DNA of 64,000 bases from Candidatus Bipolaricaulota bacterium. GTDB lineage: Bacteria > Bipolaricaulota > Bipolaricaulia > RBG-16-55-9 > DRXL01. Position numbers and translations under genes: made by a program. Under the pieces are notes generated by a model, which worked only from the letters and a program-made list of their open reading frames with translations, did no database searches and was not told where the DNA came from. This document shows, piece after piece, positions 17,387 to 28,989 of the stretch (position 1 is the stretch's first letter; the number at the start of each line of letters is the position of its first letter). The stretch lies in assembly GCA_025061735.1 (NCBI GenBank), contig JANXAU010000040.1, forward strand, positions 1 to 64,000, given 5' to 3'.

Positions 17387-18886
17387 ATGGAACTCACGAC
17401 GAGCACTCTAGAAGTCTTCAACCCCGCTACAGGAGCGAAGATCGCCGAGGTGCCCATCACCCCGCCCGCCGCGGTCGGCCCCGCCGTCGCCCGCGCCCGC
17501 CACGCCTTCTCCACCTGGCGCGAACTCAGCTTCGCTCATCGGGCACGCTATCTCTACGCCGCCCGCGATTGGATCGTAGATCACCAAGACGAGATCATCG
17601 AGACGATCTGCTCCGAAACGGGCAAACCCCGCACCGAAGCCCTCATCGCCGAAGTCTTCTACTGCTGTGATCTGCTCAGCTACTACGCCAAAAACTCCGA
17701 ACGCTACCTCAAAGACGAAGTGCGCTCCCCTCACTTGCTCAAGAACAAGCGCGTCTTTGTCGTCTATAAACCCTTGGGCGTCGTCGGCGTCATCTCCCCC
17801 TGGAACTATCCGTTCACGCTGGCGATGGGCGATGTCGTCCCCGCGCTCATGGCCGGAAATACCGTGATCCTAAAGCCCTCAGAGTACACGCCGTTGACAG
17901 GACTGCTCGTCGAGCGTCTCTTTCGTGAAGTGGGGCTTCCCCCCAACGTCTTGCAGACGCTCTGCGGCTACGGCGACACCGGCGCGGCGTTGGTAGACCA
18001 CTGCGACGGGATCGCCTTCACGGGATCGGTCGCAACGGGCAAAAAAGTCGCCGAGCGCGCTGCGCAACGGCTGATTCCCGTCTTGCTGGAACTGGGCGGC
18101 AAAGACCCGATGATCGTGCTCCGGGACGCCGATCTCGAACGAGCGGCCAACGCTTGCGTGTGGGGCGCGCTGAGCAACGCCGGACAGATCTGTATGTCTG
18201 TCGAGCGCGTCTATGTCGAAGCGCCGATTTATGACGAGTTCGTGAGAAGAGTCGTCGAAAAAGTCAAATCGCTGCGCCAGGGAACCGAGAAGCAGTTTGG
18301 GGAGATTGACATCGGGCCGCTGACGATGCCCAAACAGTTAGAAACCGTCGAGCGACACCTCCGTGATGCCGTCGAGAAGGGCGCTCAAATCTTGGTTGGA
18401 GGCAAGCGCAAAGAGGGGCTGTTCTTCGAGCCGACCGTGCTCGTGAACGTGGATCACTCGATGCAGATCATGCGCGAAGAGACCTTCGGCCCCGTCATTC
18501 CCATCATGAAAGTGAACTCTGCCGAGGAGGCCCTGATGCTCGCCAACGATTCGCGGTATGGGCTATCGGCCAGCGTTTTTACCCGGAACAAAGAGCTGGG
18601 GGCGCAGTTGGCACGACAGTTGGAGACGGGCAACGTCTGTGTGAATGACTGTATTGCGAACTTCGCGGTCTTAGAAGCCCCCTACGGCGGCGTTAAGGAG
18701 AGCGGGCTGGGGCGGCGTCACGGGGAGTGGGGGTTGAGACAGTTTACATCGCCACAGACGGTTGTCGTGGATCGCTTCGGGCTGAAGCGCGAGCCGTTTT
18801 GGTACCCGTATAACGAGCGCGTTGCGCACTGGATCTCTCGTGCCTTAAGATGGCTCTATCGTCGCGGATGGAGGAGAAGAGACTAA
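17387..18886 (+). CDS. NAD(P)-dependent aldehyde dehydrogenase family protein
   Basis: SPWNYPFTLAMGDVVPALMAGNTVILKPSE, LELGGKDPMIVL, catalytic NAGQICMS. Confidence 0.93.
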   Translation: MELTTSTLEVFNPATGAKIAEVPITPPAAVGPAVARARHAFSTWRELSFAHRARYLYAARDWIVDHQDEIIETICSETGKPRTEALIAEVFYCCDLLSYYAKNSERYLKDEVRSPHLLKNKRVFVVYKPLGVVGVISPWNYPFTLAMGDVVPALMAGNTVILKPSEYTPLTGLLVERLFREVGLPPNVLQTLCGYGDTGAALVDHCDGIAFTGSVATGKKVAERAAQRLIPVLLELGGKDPMIVLRDADLERAANACVWGALSNAGQICMSVERVYVEAPIYDEFVRRVVEKVKSLRQGTEKQFGEIDIGPLTMPKQLETVERHLRDAVEKGAQILVGGKRKEGLFFEPTVLVNVDHSMQIMREETFGPVIPIMKVNSAEEALMLANDSRYGLSASVFTRNKELGAQLARQLETGNVCVNDCIANFAVLEAPYGGVKESGLGRRHGEWGLRQFTSPQTVVVDRFGLKREPFWYPYNERVAHWISRALRWLYRRGWRRRD

Positions 18887-18890
18887 GTCT

Positions 18891-20114
18891 ATGAGTGCCA
18901 AACATCAAGAGAGCAAAAGAGAGAAGAGAAATCTCAGGAGATGGGGATGGCTTGGAGCGGGGGTTATCATCGTCGTTGTTCTTGGCATAGCCGGGGCCTT
19001 CTGGGCGACGCAGCAGATAGGGGAGCGCCGTGTGACGGTCTGTCGCGTGGGGTGTGATTTCGCTAAGATCAGTGAAGCGATTGCGGCTCTGCCGCCTCAC
19101 GGCACGATCGTGCTGCGTCCCGGCGTCTATGCCGAATCTGTGCTCATAGAAAAAGCGCTCTCGTTGCTGGGCGACGAGAAGACGACCATCGAGGGCGAGA
19201 TCACCGTGCGCAACGCCCAAAACGTGACGCTCGCGCAGATCACGCTCAAGGGGGCACTGCGCATCCAAGCGAGCAAATCTGTTCGCGTAGAGCGCGTAGG
19301 GGTCCTCGAGAGCGCGGGCGACGGGGTCACCATCAGCCACAGCACCGATGTCTCTCTCTCCGAGAGCACGGTGACGGGGCATCAAGGCGATGGCGTCGCG
19401 GTCGTCTCGTTCTCGCAGGTCGAGCTGCGCCAGAACGCGATCGGCAACAACGGCGGATGCGGGATTCGCAGCGATGACGGGTCGCGCGTGACCGGGGAGG
19501 GCAATCGCAGCGGCGGCGCGCTCGTGCCTCAAGATTTCAAGACGATTCAAGAGGCGATCAACGCGTGGCGATCCGAGTGGGGGCCAAACGTCGGGGGGAA
19601 TCTCTGTGGCCCTCGGTTGGCTCCGGCGCTGTTGACGGGCACGGGCGAGATCTTCGTCGGGCCGGGGATCTATCGCGAGCGCCTCACGATTCGCGATAAG
19701 ACGATCTATCTGCGCGGCGCGGGGATAGACGAGACGATTCTGGACGGCAGCGGCTTCGCCGACGCCGATGGGATCACGCTGCGCGGCAAGGCCCAGCTCA
19801 CTTTAGAAAGCTTCACCGTGCGCAACTTCGGCGACGACGGCCTCGATGCCGAGGGCGAGATCGAGCTGGCGATACTCAAGAGCGCCTTCATCGCCAACAA
19901 GAGCACGGGTCTAGAGATCGCGCACAACAAGGTTCGGCTCCGGCTGAAGCAGAGCATCGTGCGCGACAATGGCAATTACGGACTATGGGTACTGGGCGTA
20001 GAGAACCTCGTCGAGTGCAGCGGGAACACGATCTCTAACAACGGGACGAACTACGGCGGGCTGCGCCCCGACGTAGCGACATCTGTAGAGAGCAAATGCC
20101 AAGGAGAGCTATGA
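18891..20114 (+). CDS. Membrane-anchored right-handed parallel beta-helix protein
   Basis: N-terminal TM; two PbH1-type repeat blocks ([35 protein letters not shown]...[14 protein letters not shown]). Confidence 0.82.
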   Translation: MSAKHQESKREKRNLRRWGWLGAGVIIVVVLGIAGAFWATQQIGERRVTVCRVGCDFAKISEAIAALPPHGTIVLRPGVYAESVLIEKALSLLGDEKTTIEGEITVRNAQNVTLAQITLKGALRIQASKSVRVERVGVLESAGDGVTISHSTDVSLSESTVTGHQGDGVAVVSFSQVELRQNAIGNNGGCGIRSDDGSRVTGEGNRSGGALVPQDFKTIQEAINAWRSEWGPNVGGNLCGPRLAPALLTGTGEIFVGPGIYRERLTIRDKTIYLRGAGIDETILDGSGFADADGITLRGKAQLTLESFTVRNFGDDGLDAEGEIELAILKSAFIANKSTGLEIAHNKVRLRLKQSIVRDNGNYGLWVLGVENLVECSGNTISNNGTNYGGLRPDVATSVESKCQGEL

Positions 20115-20815
20115 GCTTTTGGCAGCGCATCCGTCGGCGCATGGCGCTCTACAAGCCCAAGCGCTTCAAAGATCACTATCACTACGCAGCGTTCTTCGAC
20201 GCGCGCAGCGTCGTCTTGGCCGGCGACGACATGGCCGTCTTGGAGTACCCCGACGAGGAGACCCAACAGAAGATCTTCCGGCACGCGGTGGAGAAGTTCG
20301 ATCTCACAGACAGAAAGATCTTGGACGTCGGGTGTGGGTTGGGGTATCTTAAAAAGTATCTCGACGCCCAAGAGATACGCTATCGTTCGTATTTGGGGGT
20401 AGACTTGAGCGCGAAGATGGTGGCTGGGGCGCGGCAGCGCTTTGGGGAGCATTTTGAGCAGCGCGACGTGCTAGAAAAGCCCTTCGCCGAGAACGAATTT
20501 GACGTTGTCTTCTTGCTGAGCGTCTTGGGCTATCCCATTGGGGACAGCCCTTTTGGGTATATGAGCACGCTGTTAAAAGCGTTATATAGAATTTGTGGGG
20601 AGGGACTGGTCTTCACGCATCTGGCGCCGGGGCGTCGGAACGAGCCGTCGGATTTCACGGTCGTCCCCGAAGCGATGGCCCAATGGTGTCGGGAGTATCT
20701 CTCGCCCGAGGTCGTTCTGGACGACACTCTAGGGCTGGTGACGTATGTCGTGGCCGTGCGCAAACCGTTAAAGTCTCCGGGCAAGCCCTTGCAGGGCGAA
20801 GGGCCGACAAGCTAG
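20111..20815 (+). CDS. Class I SAM-dependent methyltransferase
   Basis: [16 protein letters not shown] motif I; start refined to ATG 20111 with AGGAGAG upstream. Confidence 0.85.
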   Translation: MSFWQRIRRRMALYKPKRFKDHYHYAAFFDARSVVLAGDDMAVLEYPDEETQQKIFRHAVEKFDLTDRKILDVGCGLGYLKKYLDAQEIRYRSYLGVDLSAKMVAGARQRFGEHFEQRDVLEKPFAENEFDVVFLLSVLGYPIGDSPFGYMSTLLKALYRICGEGLVFTHLAPGRRNEPSDFTVVPEAMAQWCREYLSPEVVLDDTLGLVTYVVAVRKPLKSPGKPLQGEGPTS

Positions 20816-20828
20816 GATAAAGATCGCT

Positions 20829-21245
20829 ATGATCTCGTGGATCGCGGAAGCCACCAAGCGGGTACTCTTGCCCGAATTGCAGAAGATGAGTGCTCAGCTA
20901 GCTGAGCTATCTCAGCGCGTGGGCGATCTCAACGATCACGTGGTGAGGCTCGATCAGCGCATTGACCAGACCAACCAGCGCGTGGACGAGCTGCGCAGCG
21001 ACCTCATCGGCCGCATCGATCAGACCAATGTGCGCATGGATGCGCTACGGCGAGAACTGCTCGAGCTGATCACCAGCACGCGCGCTGAGCTGACCCATCG
21101 TCAAGACGCCCTCAGCGCCCGCATTGACGAGATCGTATTGGTGCTGAATAAGTTTCATGATGCGCTGGTGCGGCGCGAGGACTATGAGCGGTTACGCGAA
21201 CAAGTGCACGAACTGGAGAAGAAAGTCGCAGCGTTGATGCGCTAG
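20829..21245 (+). CDS. Coiled-coil protein of unknown function
   Basis: Long heptad pattern with repeated RIDQTNxRxDxLR units. Confidence 0.7.
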   Translation: MISWIAEATKRVLLPELQKMSAQLAELSQRVGDLNDHVVRLDQRIDQTNQRVDELRSDLIGRIDQTNVRMDALRRELLELITSTRAELTHRQDALSARIDEIVLVLNKFHDALVRREDYERLREQVHELEKKVAALMR

Positions 21246-21279
21246 ACCAGAGATTTCTTCATCGAGGAGAGAGAAGACG

Positions 21280-23043
21280 ATGGAACGCACAGCAGAATGC
21301 GGCAAGCTCACCAAGAACGACGTTGGTAGAAAAGTCTCATTGATGGGCTGGGTGCATCGGCGGCGCGATCTCGGCGGGCTTATTTTTATTGACATGCGCG
21401 ACCGTTCGGGACTGGTGCAACTGATCTTCCATCCCGACCAGAAGGCCTACGCGCTGGCCCGCGAGCTAAATCGCGAAGACGTGATCTACGCCCACGGCAC
21501 GGTGCTCGCCCGAACGCCCGAAAATATCAATCCCAAGCTGCCCACCGGCGAGATCGAGGTCCGGGTCGAGTCGCTAGAGATCCTGAACAGATCGAAGACC
21601 CCGCCGTTTGCTATTGATGTCGTAGATCCCGCTCAAGAAGCTCAAGAATTGGTACGTTTGGAGTATCGCTATCTGGACTTGCGACGCCCCGAACTCCAAA
21701 AGAACTTCGCCCTGCGCCATCGAGTTTTTTTAGACATCAGAAATTTCTTGAGCGAGCGCGGCTTCTACGAGATCGAGACGCCGATGCTCACGAAATCCAC
21801 CCCCGAAGGCGCACGAGACTATCTCGTCCCCAGTCGAACATTTCCGGGGAAGTTCTTCGCGCTCCCCCAGTCGCCTCAGCTCTTTAAGCAATTGTTGATG
21901 GTCGCTGGATTTGAAAAGTACTTTCAGATCGCGCGTTGCTTCCGCGATGAAGATCTGCGCGCCGATCGTCAGCCCGAATTCACCCAGTTAGACCTGGAGA
22001 TGAGCTTTGTCTTCGACGAGCGCCCCATCTTAGAGCTGATCGAAGAGCTTGTTTGCTTTCTGTTTGAGAGGCATCTTGGCGTGCGCGTGGCGCGCCCCTT
22101 CCCGCGCTTGAGCTACGCCGAGGCGCTGGAGCGCTACGGCTCCGACAAGCCCGACCTGCGCTTTGGTCTAGAGATCATAGATCTCTCGCAAGCTCTTTCG
22201 GGTATAGAATTTCGCATCTTCGCCGAGACGCTTGGGAGCGGGGGAGTCGTGAAAGGGCTGGTCCTGCCCGGCGGCGCGAAGTACTCGCGCAGCCAGCTCA
22301 ACGAGCTAGAAAAGCACGCCCAAGCGCTCGGAGCCAAGGGACTGCTCTGGATGAAGCTCACCGACGGCGGCCCAGACTCCCCCATCGCAAAGTTCCTCAC
22401 GCCGGAGCTGCTCGCTCGTGTTCAGAAGACTTCAGGAGCGCAATTGGGAGATCTGCTCTTGATGATCGCGGGGGAACGCAAGCTCACGAACACGGTCTTG
22501 GGCGCGCTGCGCCTGGAGCTGGCGCGGCGAGAGAAGCTCATCGCTGCTAATCAATGGAAATTCTGTTGGGTTCTAGATTTTCCGCTCTTCCAGTGGGACG
22601 ACGAAGAACAGAGACTCGTGAGCGAGCATCATCCGTTTACGTCGCCGAAGGCTTCGGATTTGGCGCTTCTGGAGCGCGAGCCGCTCAAAGTGCGCGCCAA
22701 CGCCTACGATCTGGTGCTCAACGGCGTGGAGATCGGCGGGGGGAGCGTTCGTATCCATCAGATGGAGCTGCAGCAAAAGATCTTTGATCTGTTGGGCCTA
22801 AGCCGCGACGAAGCCCAGGCGAAGTTCGGGTTCTTCTTGCGGGCGTTGGAGTACGGCGCGCCGCCGCACGGCGGGATTGCGTTGGGGTTGGATCGCATCG
22901 TGATGCTCATGGCCGGAGCAGAATCCATCCGAGATGTGATCGCCTTCCCCAAGACGAACACGGCCTACTGCCCGCTCACCGGCGCGCCGGTCGAAGCGAG
23001 CGAGAAGCAGTTGCGCGAGTTGAGCATCGCTGTGAAAGTTTGA
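21280..23043 (+). CDS. aspS: Aspartyl-tRNA synthetase
   Basis: [29 protein letters not shown], class II motif 2 [18 protein letters not shown], motif 3 [13 protein letters not shown]. Confidence 0.97.
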   Translation: MERTAECGKLTKNDVGRKVSLMGWVHRRRDLGGLIFIDMRDRSGLVQLIFHPDQKAYALARELNREDVIYAHGTVLARTPENINPKLPTGEIEVRVESLEILNRSKTPPFAIDVVDPAQEAQELVRLEYRYLDLRRPELQKNFALRHRVFLDIRNFLSERGFYEIETPMLTKSTPEGARDYLVPSRTFPGKFFALPQSPQLFKQLLMVAGFEKYFQIARCFRDEDLRADRQPEFTQLDLEMSFVFDERPILELIEELVCFLFERHLGVRVARPFPRLSYAEALERYGSDKPDLRFGLEIIDLSQALSGIEFRIFAETLGSGGVVKGLVLPGGAKYSRSQLNELEKHAQALGAKGLLWMKLTDGGPDSPIAKFLTPELLARVQKTSGAQLGDLLLMIAGERKLTNTVLGALRLELARREKLIAANQWKFCWVLDFPLFQWDDEEQRLVSEHHPFTSPKASDLALLEREPLKVRANAYDLVLNGVEIGGGSVRIHQMELQQKIFDLLGLSRDEAQAKFGFFLRALEYGAPPHGGIALGLDRIVMLMAGAESIRDVIAFPKTNTAYCPLTGAPVEASEKQLRELSIAVKV

Positions 23044-23047
23044 GCTT

Positions 23048-23926
23048 ATGCGCAAGCGTTGGTGGGTCCCGTTGGCAGCCCTTGGGGCGCTCATCGTGCT
23101 GGCCGCTGGGCTTTCTCAAGTCTCGTTTGTGGGAACGCGCTACGAGCTGCCTTCAGAGACCTCTCCCCCTCCGGAGATCCCTCCCTCCCCAGAAGCACTG
23201 CCGCCGTCTCCCACCGATCCCCCGTGGTGGACCGATCTGGTCTTGATCGCCTCCGGAACGCTGCTGCTTGCTTCTGTCATCTTTCTCATTCTCAATCCCA
23301 AAGACCTCAAAGAAGTCATCCGGCGTGCGGCCGCGCTCTCGCTCTGGGTCGTTGCGCTCTACTTTATCATCCTCAGGCTTCGGGAGACAACGCCCGTCGA
23401 GACCTCCACGGAGCCGTCTCGCGAGAGTCTAGCCCCTCCCCCAGGCCCTGTAGAGACCTTGCCCTCCTTCGAGCAGTTTCAAATCCCTCCCTGGGCTACG
23501 TTCTTCTTGGTGCTCGCAGCTTTGGCCATCATCGCTCTGCTGGCTTATCTGCTAGTGCGTCTAGGGAGACGGCGTGCTCCAGAGCCTCTCTCGCTGGGGG
23601 AGGAGCTGGCGGCGATCAGCCAGCGCACGGCTGAGGAGCTGCGCGCGGGCGCCTCGCTCCACGAGACGATCCTGCGCTGCTACCGCGAGATGTGTGATCT
23701 GCTGAGCGAGCGCACTCAAATCGCCTTGGGACGGGCCATGACCGCGCGCGAGTTCGAACGCGCGCTAGCGACCGTAGGCATCCATGAAGCCCATATCGAG
23801 CGCCTGAGCCGGCTCTTCGAGTGGGCACGCTACAGCAATCAAAAGCCCTCTCCCGCCCACGAACAAGAAGCGATCTCCGCTCTAGAAGCGATCGCTCAGC
23901 GCTACGGCACCGCGTCTCTATCATGA
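23048..23926 (+). CDS. DUF4129-type membrane protein
   Basis: TM helices then C-terminal TILRCYREMCDLLSERTQIALGRAMTAREFERAL...RLSRLFEWARYS, typical DUF4129. Confidence 0.75.
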   Translation: MRKRWWVPLAALGALIVLAAGLSQVSFVGTRYELPSETSPPPEIPPSPEALPPSPTDPPWWTDLVLIASGTLLLASVIFLILNPKDLKEVIRRAAALSLWVVALYFIILRLRETTPVETSTEPSRESLAPPPGPVETLPSFEQFQIPPWATFFLVLAALAIIALLAYLLVRLGRRRAPEPLSLGEELAAISQRTAEELRAGASLHETILRCYREMCDLLSERTQIALGRAMTAREFERALATVGIHEAHIERLSRLFEWARYSNQKPSPAHEQEAISALEAIAQRYGTASLS

Positions 23927-24525
23927 TGAAAGACAGACAACGCAAGATCCTTGTCTTGGCCATAGCCCTCTTCGTGGGAGCGCTCTTCCTCACGCTGCTC
24001 TACGGAGACCTGCTACGGGAGCATCTCCTGCGCCCGGTGCTCTATCGGCTCTGGCTCTTCTGGTTGCAGCTTCACGGGCTGCCCTTCGACCCCATCTGGA
24101 CGATCTTCATTGGGCTGGCGGCCTTGGCCGTCTATCTGGGGATCGTAGATCTTCTCTTACAATCGGACTCGTCCCGAACGCGCCCCCAGAAGCCCCTCTC
24201 TACAGGCCCCGTGCTCGCGCTGGTCCGCCAGATCAAACTGAGTGCTCACGGCGAGCTGGCCCGCTGGAATTTCTCTCACCATCTGAGCAATCTCGTCATC
24301 GCGTGGATCGCGCTGCACGACAACATCCCCGAAAGCGAAGCGCGACGACGGTTTACTTCTCTACCCGCTTTCGCGCGCTGGCGCGAGCTGCTCATGCTCA
24401 ACTTCCCCAACCCCAATAGCCGCTCCCTCCGACGCCTGTCGAACAGAGAATTTCTGCACGAATTGGATCGCGTGCTCACGGAACTGGAGGACTACGCCCG
24501 CTATGGTCGTCGCGGAACGCGCTAA
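23923..24525 (+). CDS. Membrane protein of unknown function between DUF4129 and MoxR genes
   Basis: Two TM helices; ATG at 23923 overlaps upstream stop; overlaps moxR start. Confidence 0.65.
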   Translation: MMKDRQRKILVLAIALFVGALFLTLLYGDLLREHLLRPVLYRLWLFWLQLHGLPFDPIWTIFIGLAALAVYLGIVDLLLQSDSSRTRPQKPLSTGPVLALVRQIKLSAHGELARWNFSHHLSNLVIAWIALHDNIPESEARRRFTSLPAFARWRELLMLNFPNPNSRSLRRLSNREFLHELDRVLTELEDYARYGRRGTR

Positions 24526-25441
24526 ACAGATCTTGGATGAAGTCGAACGAGCAGTGATCGGCAAGCGCGCCGTATTAGAACAGATTCTCCTCTCGATCCT
24601 CGCCGGCGGACATATTCTCATCGAAGACCTCCCCGGCCTGGCCAAGACGCTCACCGCCAAGAGCTTTGCCACCGTCTTGGGCCTAGATTTTAAGAGAATT
24701 CAGTTCACGCCCGATCTGCTCCCCGGGGACATCACCGGGACGTATATCTACGACCGCAACACCGGGCGGTTCGAGCTGCGACCGGGGCCGATCTTTTCCA
24801 ATCTCATTCTGGCCGACGAGATCAACCGCGCCTCGCCCAAGACCCAGTCGGCCCTCCTAGAAGCCATGCAAGAGTTCCAAGTCACTCTAGAGGGGCAAAC
24901 CCTACCCTTGCCCCAACCGTTCATCGTCATCGCCACCCAAAACCCCATCGAATTTGAAGGGACGTTCCCCCTTCCCGAAGCCCAACTCGATCGGTTTCTC
25001 GTGCGCGTCTCGCTGGGCTATCCCTCTTTTGACCAAGAGCAAGAGATGCTGCGCCGGCGGCGCGAGCGCGCCCGCGATGAGCCGCAACTGCAAAGAGTGA
25101 TAGACAGCACTGAACTGTTACAGATGCGCCAACACTTAGAGACGATCTTTGTTCATCCCGATCTGGAGCGCTATATGATCGCGCTGGTGCACGCCACGCG
25201 CCAAGACGGGCGCGTCTTGGTGGGAGCCAGCCCGCGAGGGTCGTTAGCGCTATGGAAGCTCTCGCGGGCGCGGGCGGCCCTCGAGGGGCGCGATTACGTC
25301 ATCCCCGATGACGTCAAGGCGGTGGCGCACGTAGCACTCGCTCACCGATTGATCTTGCAACCGGAACTCTGGATGAAAAAGCTCTCCGAGCACGAGATAC
25401 TCTCAGAGATACTGGAGCGCGTGCCGGTCCCCAAAGTCTAA
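24503..25441 (+). CDS. MoxR-family AAA+ ATPase
   Basis: [62 protein letters not shown]. Confidence 0.95.
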   Translation: MVVAERAKQILDEVERAVIGKRAVLEQILLSILAGGHILIEDLPGLAKTLTAKSFATVLGLDFKRIQFTPDLLPGDITGTYIYDRNTGRFELRPGPIFSNLILADEINRASPKTQSALLEAMQEFQVTLEGQTLPLPQPFIVIATQNPIEFEGTFPLPEAQLDRFLVRVSLGYPSFDQEQEMLRRRRERARDEPQLQRVIDSTELLQMRQHLETIFVHPDLERYMIALVHATRQDGRVLVGASPRGSLALWKLSRARAALEGRDYVIPDDVKAVAHVALAHRLILQPELWMKKLSEHEILSEILERVPVPKV

Positions 25442-26325
25442 ATACGGGTCGCTCGCTGAGAGAGAGCTTTTTTGGTCAGTTCCACGACTTCTCTGGGCGT
25501 GCGCGCGACGGGAATCCCCTTGGATTCGAGCGCCTTGGCTTTGGCGTCGGCCGTGCCCTCGCTCCCGGAGATGATCGCGCCCGCGTGCCCCATGCGCTTC
25601 CCCGGCGGTGCCGAAAAACCCGCAATATACGCGACCACCGGCTTGGTGATCTCTCGCGCGATAAATTCTGCGGCTCGTTCTTCGTCGGTGCCGCCGATCT
25701 CCCCCACCAAAACGATCGCTTTCGTCTGACGGTCTTTCTGAAAGAGCGCTAAGATATCTATAAAGCCGCTGCCCACGATGGGATCGCCACCGATGCCCAC
25801 CACCGTAGATTGTCCAATATTGGCGCGCGAGAGCTGATCGGCGATCTCATAAGTCAGCGTTCCGCTGCGGCTGACGATGCCGACGGGGCCGGGCTTGAAG
25901 ATATGATTGGGCAGAATCCCGATCTTGCACTTGCCCGGCGCGATCAGCCCCGGACAGTTGGGGCCGATCAACCTCACGCCCTTCAGCTTGACAAACTGAT
26001 AGACTTTTAACATGTGATGGACGGGGATGTGCTCGGTGATGCAGACGATCAGCGGGACTTCTGCGTCGGCCGCTTCTAAGATTGCGTCGGCCGCGAATTT
26101 GGCCGGCACGAAGATCACCGTCGCGTCAATCGCGTGATGCTGTTGTGCTTCGCGCACGGTATTATAGACGGGGACGCCGTCGAAGATCGTGCCGCCCTTG
26201 CCAGGGGTGACCCCCGCGACGATCTTCGTCCCGTATTCGAGCATTCTCTTGGTGTGAAAGCCCCCTTCGCTCCCGGTGATCCCCTGCACCAAGACGTTCG
26301 TAGAGCGGTTGATCAGAATACTCAT
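25438..26325 (-). CDS. sucD: Succinyl-CoA synthetase alpha subunit
   Basis: [38 protein letters not shown]-type [13 protein letters not shown]; start refined to 26325. Confidence 0.94.
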   Translation of the reverse strand: MSILINRSTNVLVQGITGSEGGFHTKRMLEYGTKIVAGVTPGKGGTIFDGVPVYNTVREAQQHHAIDATVIFVPAKFAADAILEAADAEVPLIVCITEHIPVHHMLKVYQFVKLKGVRLIGPNCPGLIAPGKCKIGILPNHIFKPGPVGIVSRSGTLTYEIADQLSRANIGQSTVVGIGGDPIVGSGFIDILALFQKDRQTKAIVLVGEIGGTDEERAAEFIAREITKPVVAYIAGFSAPPGKRMGHAGAIISGSEGTADAKAKALESKGIPVARTPREVVELTKKALSQRATRI

Positions 26326-26430
26326 AAGAAGATGCCTCCGTCGTTCTTTGCGATGCTGTTGAGTATAGGGCAAGTGTTATTTAAGTGCAAGAGAGTTGCA
26401 CGAACGCACGTTTCTCGATAGCTTTAGAAG

Positions 26431-26970
26431 ATGCTCAACGACCAAACGGTCATCGCGCGGCAATTGGGGCGTCCTCCCCGAGGGAAGTTCGACGTGAGCG
26501 TCCGTTGTCCCTGGGGCTACCCAGCTGTTATCCGCGTGGCGCCCCTGCTGCGCGACGGAGACTCCGTCGAACCCTTCCCCACGCTCTTCTGGCTGACGTG
26601 TCCCATCTTAATCGAGCAGCTCTCGCGCCTGGAAGAGCGCGGACTGATAGATCAGTTAGAGTCGGAACTCGCGCGCGATCCCCAGCTTCGACACCTGTAC
26701 GAAGAAGATCACCGACGCTACACCCAGGAGCGTGAGGCGCTGCTCAGCGACGATGATCGCCAGACGCTCTCACGCTTGGGCTGGCTCGACGCGCTCCGGA
26801 GTCGCGGGATCGCCGGGATCGCCGATCGCACAAAAGTCAAGTGCCTCCACGCCCAGTACGCTTTTCATCTGGCGCGCGGAGGCCTGATCGGGCGTTGGTT
26901 GGAGGAGCGCTTTCGGTTCTCGTGGTGCTCTCCCACAGAGATCCGCTGCGCGCGCTTCACTTCCCCTTGA
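26431..26970 (+). CDS. DUF501 domain protein
   Basis: RQLGRPPRGKFDVSVRCPWGYPAVI...FPTLFWLTCPILIEQLSRLEERG; KCLHAQYAFHLARG. Confidence 0.85.
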   Translation: MLNDQTVIARQLGRPPRGKFDVSVRCPWGYPAVIRVAPLLRDGDSVEPFPTLFWLTCPILIEQLSRLEERGLIDQLESELARDPQLRHLYEEDHRRYTQEREALLSDDDRQTLSRLGWLDALRSRGIAGIADRTKVKCLHAQYAFHLARGGLIGRWLEERFRFSWCSPTEIRCARFTSP

Positions 26971-28918
26971 ACTCCGGCTTCTTCTTGGTCAAGAAGGCGT
27001 TGACGCCCTCGAGCATGTCTTCGGTGCTGAAGAGCAGCCCAAACGCCTCGCGCTCCATCAAGAGCGCTGCTTCTAGAGAACAGTCCGCCCCCGCGTTGAT
27101 GATCTGCTTGGTCAGGCGCACGGCGATGGGCGCGCGCTCCGCGAGCTTCTCCGCGAACGCTTTCACTTCTTGTTCGAACTTCTCGTTCTCGTAAACGTGA
27201 TCTATCAAGCCCCATTGGGCGGCTTGTTCAGCGCTGAGGCGCTCGCCCAACATACAGATCTCTTTGGCGCGTGCCGGGCCAACCAAGCGCAGAAGTCTTT
27301 GTGTCCCGCCGCCGCCGGGGATCAGCCCTAGATGGATCTCAGGCTGCCCCACCTCGCTGCGCTTGCTCGCTAAGCGAAAATCACACGCGAGCGCTAATTC
27401 CAATCCGCCGCCCAGCGCAAACCCGTCAATCGCCGCGATGACGGGCTTGGGGCAAAGTTCGGGCGCTCGGAAAAACTCGCCGAGTTCGACGAACTGATAG
27501 GGCTTGCCCCCCGTAAATTCCGTAATGTCAGCTCCCGCGCTGAACGCCCTCCCGCCCTCGCCCCGCAGCACGATCACCCGCACGTCGGGGTTCTCGCGCA
27601 GTTCAGAGAAGACTCTGGGCAGCTCCTCGCGCATCTCCGAGTTGATCGCGTTCAGTCTATGGGGGCGATTCAGGCTCACGTAAGCAACGTGCGTCTTTGG
27701 GTCTATCTGCACTTTCAGAGTTTTATACTCTTTGCTCTCTTTGCTGTATTTGTAGAAGCCCTCGCCGGCGGCCTCACCGGTCTTGCCCTGCTGCACCATC
27801 TGGCGCAGGAGCGCCGTCGCCTTGTAGCGCTCGTCTTTGTATGTGGCGTACAGCTCGTCGAGCTTGTTGAGAATCTTATCGAGGCCGATTCTATCGGCGC
27901 GGCGCAGCAGCCCCTCGGGGAAGCCCGCGCCCAACTGACACGCTAGGTCGATCTGATCAGCTGTCGAAACTTTGTTCTCGATCAGCCAAGCCGCCTGGTT
28001 GGCCATGAGGGCGTAGAGGGGCAGGGGATCGAACTTTTCGCCGGCTTCGCGCGAGTAATTCGCGCCCTTCTCTTTGTAGTTATAGAACCCCTGACCCGTC
28101 TTGCGCCCCAGGTGCCCGGCTTTGACCTTCTCTTCTATGATAGAGGGGACGGGCTCACCGGCCTCCTTGGTCAAGTGATAGCCAATGTCAATCCCCGTGA
28201 GGTCTTGCAGCTCAAACGGCCCCATCGGGAAGCCCTCGTAGAACTTCATGCGGCTATCTATCTGCTCTATCGTCGCCTCGCCGCGCGAGACGATGTGCGC
28301 CGACTCCAACATATACGGCCCCACGAGCACTCGATTCACGATAAACCCGCGCACGTCCTTCTCGACGCGAATCGGGGTCTTGCCGAGCTTTTTGGCGAGT
28401 TCCGCGATCAGCGCCATCGTCTCTTCTGACGTTCCTTCTCCCTTGATGACTTCTACTAAGGCCATGCGCACCACCGGGCTGAAGAAGTGCATCCCCACGA
28501 CTTTGTCAGGACGCTGGGTGGCCCGGCCCAGCTCGGTGATGCTCAAGCTGCTCGTATTGCTGGCGAGAATAGCGTCTTTGGGAGTGAGCTTATCTAACTC
28601 TTTGAACGTCTCGAGCTTGAGCTTCATGATCTCGGGAATCGCTTCGATGACGACATCGGCGTCCTTGACGGCTTCTTTGAGATCCACCACGGGGGTGATG
28701 AGTTTGAGAGCAGCGTCGGCTTTCTCTTTGGAGATTTGACCCTTCTCGACGAACTTACCCAGGCTCCACGCGATCTGGTCATAGCCCTTCTTGACGAGTT
28801 CTTCGCTGATGTCGCGCATCTTGACTCTATAGCCGGCCATCGCCGCGACCTGAGCGATGCCATGGCCCATCGTGCCGGCTCCTAACACAGCAATGGTCTT
28901 AACGTCCTCGAGCTTCAT
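26957..28918 (-). CDS. Bifunctional 3-hydroxyacyl-CoA dehydrogenase (N-term)/enoyl-CoA hydratase (C-term)
   Basis: N-terminal GAGTMGHGIAQVAAMAGY, FFSPVVRMALVEVI, GFIVNRVL; C-terminal ALGGGLELALACDFRLASKRSEVGQPEIHLGLIPGGGGTQRL. Confidence 0.94.
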   Translation of the reverse strand: MKLEDVKTIAVLGAGTMGHGIAQVAAMAGYRVKMRDISEELVKKGYDQIAWSLGKFVEKGQISKEKADAALKLITPVVDLKEAVKDADVVIEAIPEIMKLKLETFKELDKLTPKDAILASNTSSLSITELGRATQRPDKVVGMHFFSPVVRMALVEVIKGEGTSEETMALIAELAKKLGKTPIRVEKDVRGFIVNRVLVGPYMLESAHIVSRGEATIEQIDSRMKFYEGFPMGPFELQDLTGIDIGYHLTKEAGEPVPSIIEEKVKAGHLGRKTGQGFYNYKEKGANYSREAGEKFDPLPLYALMANQAAWLIENKVSTADQIDLACQLGAGFPEGLLRRADRIGLDKILNKLDELYATYKDERYKATALLRQMVQQGKTGEAAGEGFYKYSKESKEYKTLKVQIDPKTHVAYVSLNRPHRLNAINSEMREELPRVFSELRENPDVRVIVLRGEGGRAFSAGADITEFTGGKPYQFVELGEFFRAPELCPKPVIAAIDGFALGGGLELALACDFRLASKRSEVGQPEIHLGLIPGGGGTQRLLRLVGPARAKEICMLGERLSAEQAAQWGLIDHVYENEKFEQEVKAFAEKLAERAPIAVRLTKQIINAGADCSLEAALLMEREAFGLLFSTEDMLEGVNAFLTKKKPEFKGK

Positions 28919-28989
28919 AGCGCACCCTCACCTCAAAGTTTTGATTGACGCTATGATAGCGCAAAGACGGTAGAGCGTGCAAAGTTTGG

